Shown here one piece after another: positions 11,936 through 12,585 of a stretch of 12,585 bases of DNA. Both the position numbers and the translations under genes were made by a program. The number at the start of each line of letters is the position of its first letter. The first letter of the stretch is position 1. This stretch comes from Nitrososphaerales archaeon (GTDB lineage Archaea > Thermoproteota > Nitrososphaeria > Nitrososphaerales > UBA183): NCBI GenBank assembly GCA_030045755.1, contig JASIEW010000074.1:1-12585 (forward strand), written 5' to 3'. Below the pieces are notes generated by a model. The model was given only the letters and a program-made list of their open reading frames with translations. It was not told the DNA's origin and did not search any database.

Positions 11936-12585
11936 TTGACCGACGTTCTGAACGTTCAGGGTCTTGTGGTCGTCTACTCCGACGGCACGAAGGCTGTCGA
12001 CGGTATTGATTTCACGGTGAACGAGGGAGAGGTCTTCGGTTTTCTCGGGCCCAACGGCGCAGGGAAGAGCACCACCATCAAGGTCCTGACGACCCTCCTC
12101 AGGAGGACGTCGGGGAAAGTGAGCGTGCTCGGGATGGACCTGGACAAGAGCCAGAAAGAGATACGAACCCAAATCGGCGTGGAAGCGCAGGAGACGGTCG
12201 TCGACGGCGACCTGACAGGGCGGGAGAACATGATCCTGCAGGGGAACCTTCACCAGATGAAGGGCAAGGAGCTCGACGACAGAGTGGACGAGCTTCTCAG
12301 ACTGGTGGAGCTCTCTGACGTCGCCAACAAGCGGGCCGCGTTCTATTCCGGAGGAATGAAGAAGAGACTCGACCTCGCATCCTCGCTCGTTCACAGGCCG
12401 AAACTGCTTTTCCTAGACGAACCCACTACCGGGCTGGACCCCCAGTCGAGGGCGACCATCTGGAAGCACCTGAGCAAGCTGAACAAGGAGGAGGGAATAT
12501 CGATCTTCCTTACGACACAGTACCTGGAGGAGGCAGACAAGCTCTGCGGACGCCTCTCGATAATCGACCACGGCCAGATTGTGAC
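11936..12585 (+). CDS. ABC exporter ATP-binding subunit, DrrA type (3' end cut by window)
   Basis: The visible 216 residues are the ATPase of a daunorubicin-type (DrrA) ABC exporter, which powers a membrane partner expected to be encoded just downstream. Walker A is GPNGAGKST (38-46), the Q-loop Gln is Q85, the signature is YSGGM (137-141), and Walker B is LLFLDEP with D161-E162, followed by TTGLDP. The switch residue is Q195 (TTQYLEEAD) instead of the usual His, as is common in DrrA proteins. The frame is open to the window edge. TTG at 11936 is chosen over the in-frame GTG at 11927 because the TATA-like box predicts a start at about 11935 and the protein then begins MTDVLNVQGL, as is typical. 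The gene is divergent from padR, its probable regulator. The substrate is unknown. Confidence 0.92.
   Translation, partial: MTDVLNVQGLVVVYSDGTKAVDGIDFTVNEGEVFGFLGPNGAGKSTTIKVLTTLLRRTSGKVSVLGMDLDKSQKEIRTQIGVEAQETVVDGDLTGRENMILQGNLHQMKGKELDDRVDELLRLVELSDVANKRAAFYSGGMKKRLDLASSLVHRPKLLFLDEPTTGLDPQSRATIWKHLSKLNKEEGISIFLTTQYLEEADKLCGRLSIIDHGQIV

Noticed and set aside
11930..12394. 154-residue minus-strand frame over the ABC ATPase
   Set aside because: The plus strand encodes Walker A, signature and Walker B motifs in one open frame to the window edge, so this is antisense noise.

Overview
The window reads as archaeal chromosomal DNA, GC-rich (my estimate is in the high fifties percent). Three things support this. 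Nearly every gene has an AT-rich TATA-like octamer about 24-31 bp upstream of its start. Arg codons are rich in AGG/AGA. The proteins include a Hef/FANCM-type helicase, a PadR regulator and a stand-alone VKOR. The lineage cannot be fixed from the window; a thaumarchaeal/TACK or Thermoplasmata-like soil or thermal archaeon would fit, and this is a guess.

Layout. 1-34: 3' end of a tRNA. 205-1192 (+): a small two-helix membrane protein and a DHFR/RibD-C-type reductase. 1282-5868 (-): a dihydrolipoamide dehydrogenase-like flavoprotein disulfide reductase, an SDR oxidoreductase, a DHA2-type MFS exporter and a UspA protein. 5969-8059 (-): a squalene-cyclase/prenyltransferase-fold protein, a four-helix membrane protein with paired histidines, and a VKOR-family thiol oxidase. 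8250-9803 (+): the Hef-like helicase, divergent from VKOR. 9810-11834 (-): pyruvate kinase, convergent with the helicase (6 bp gap), and a PadR regulator. 11936-12585 (+): the first 650 bp of a DrrA-type ABC exporter ATPase, divergent from padR and cut by the window edge. There is no gene-free stretch over 300 bp.

How the genes fit together. Most genes appear to be transcribed singly, because each has its own TATA-like box. Several deal with redox or export (SDR, flavoprotein reductase, VKOR, MFS, ABC/PadR, Usp), which suggests a stress or detoxification neighbourhood, but no single pathway is evident. The clearest regulatory unit is padR/ABC. Its roughly 100 bp shared promoter region holds three tandem 12-bp repeats between the two opposing TATA boxes.

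The most distinctive property is translational. By TATA geometry most genes are predicted to be leaderless, and about nine of thirteen start with GTG or TTG. VKOR is the exception, with a strong GGAGGT ribosome-binding site. No obviously new multi-gene system is visible. The best leads are the padR/ABC repeats, the inverted repeats at several TATA boxes, and a few orphan proteins.
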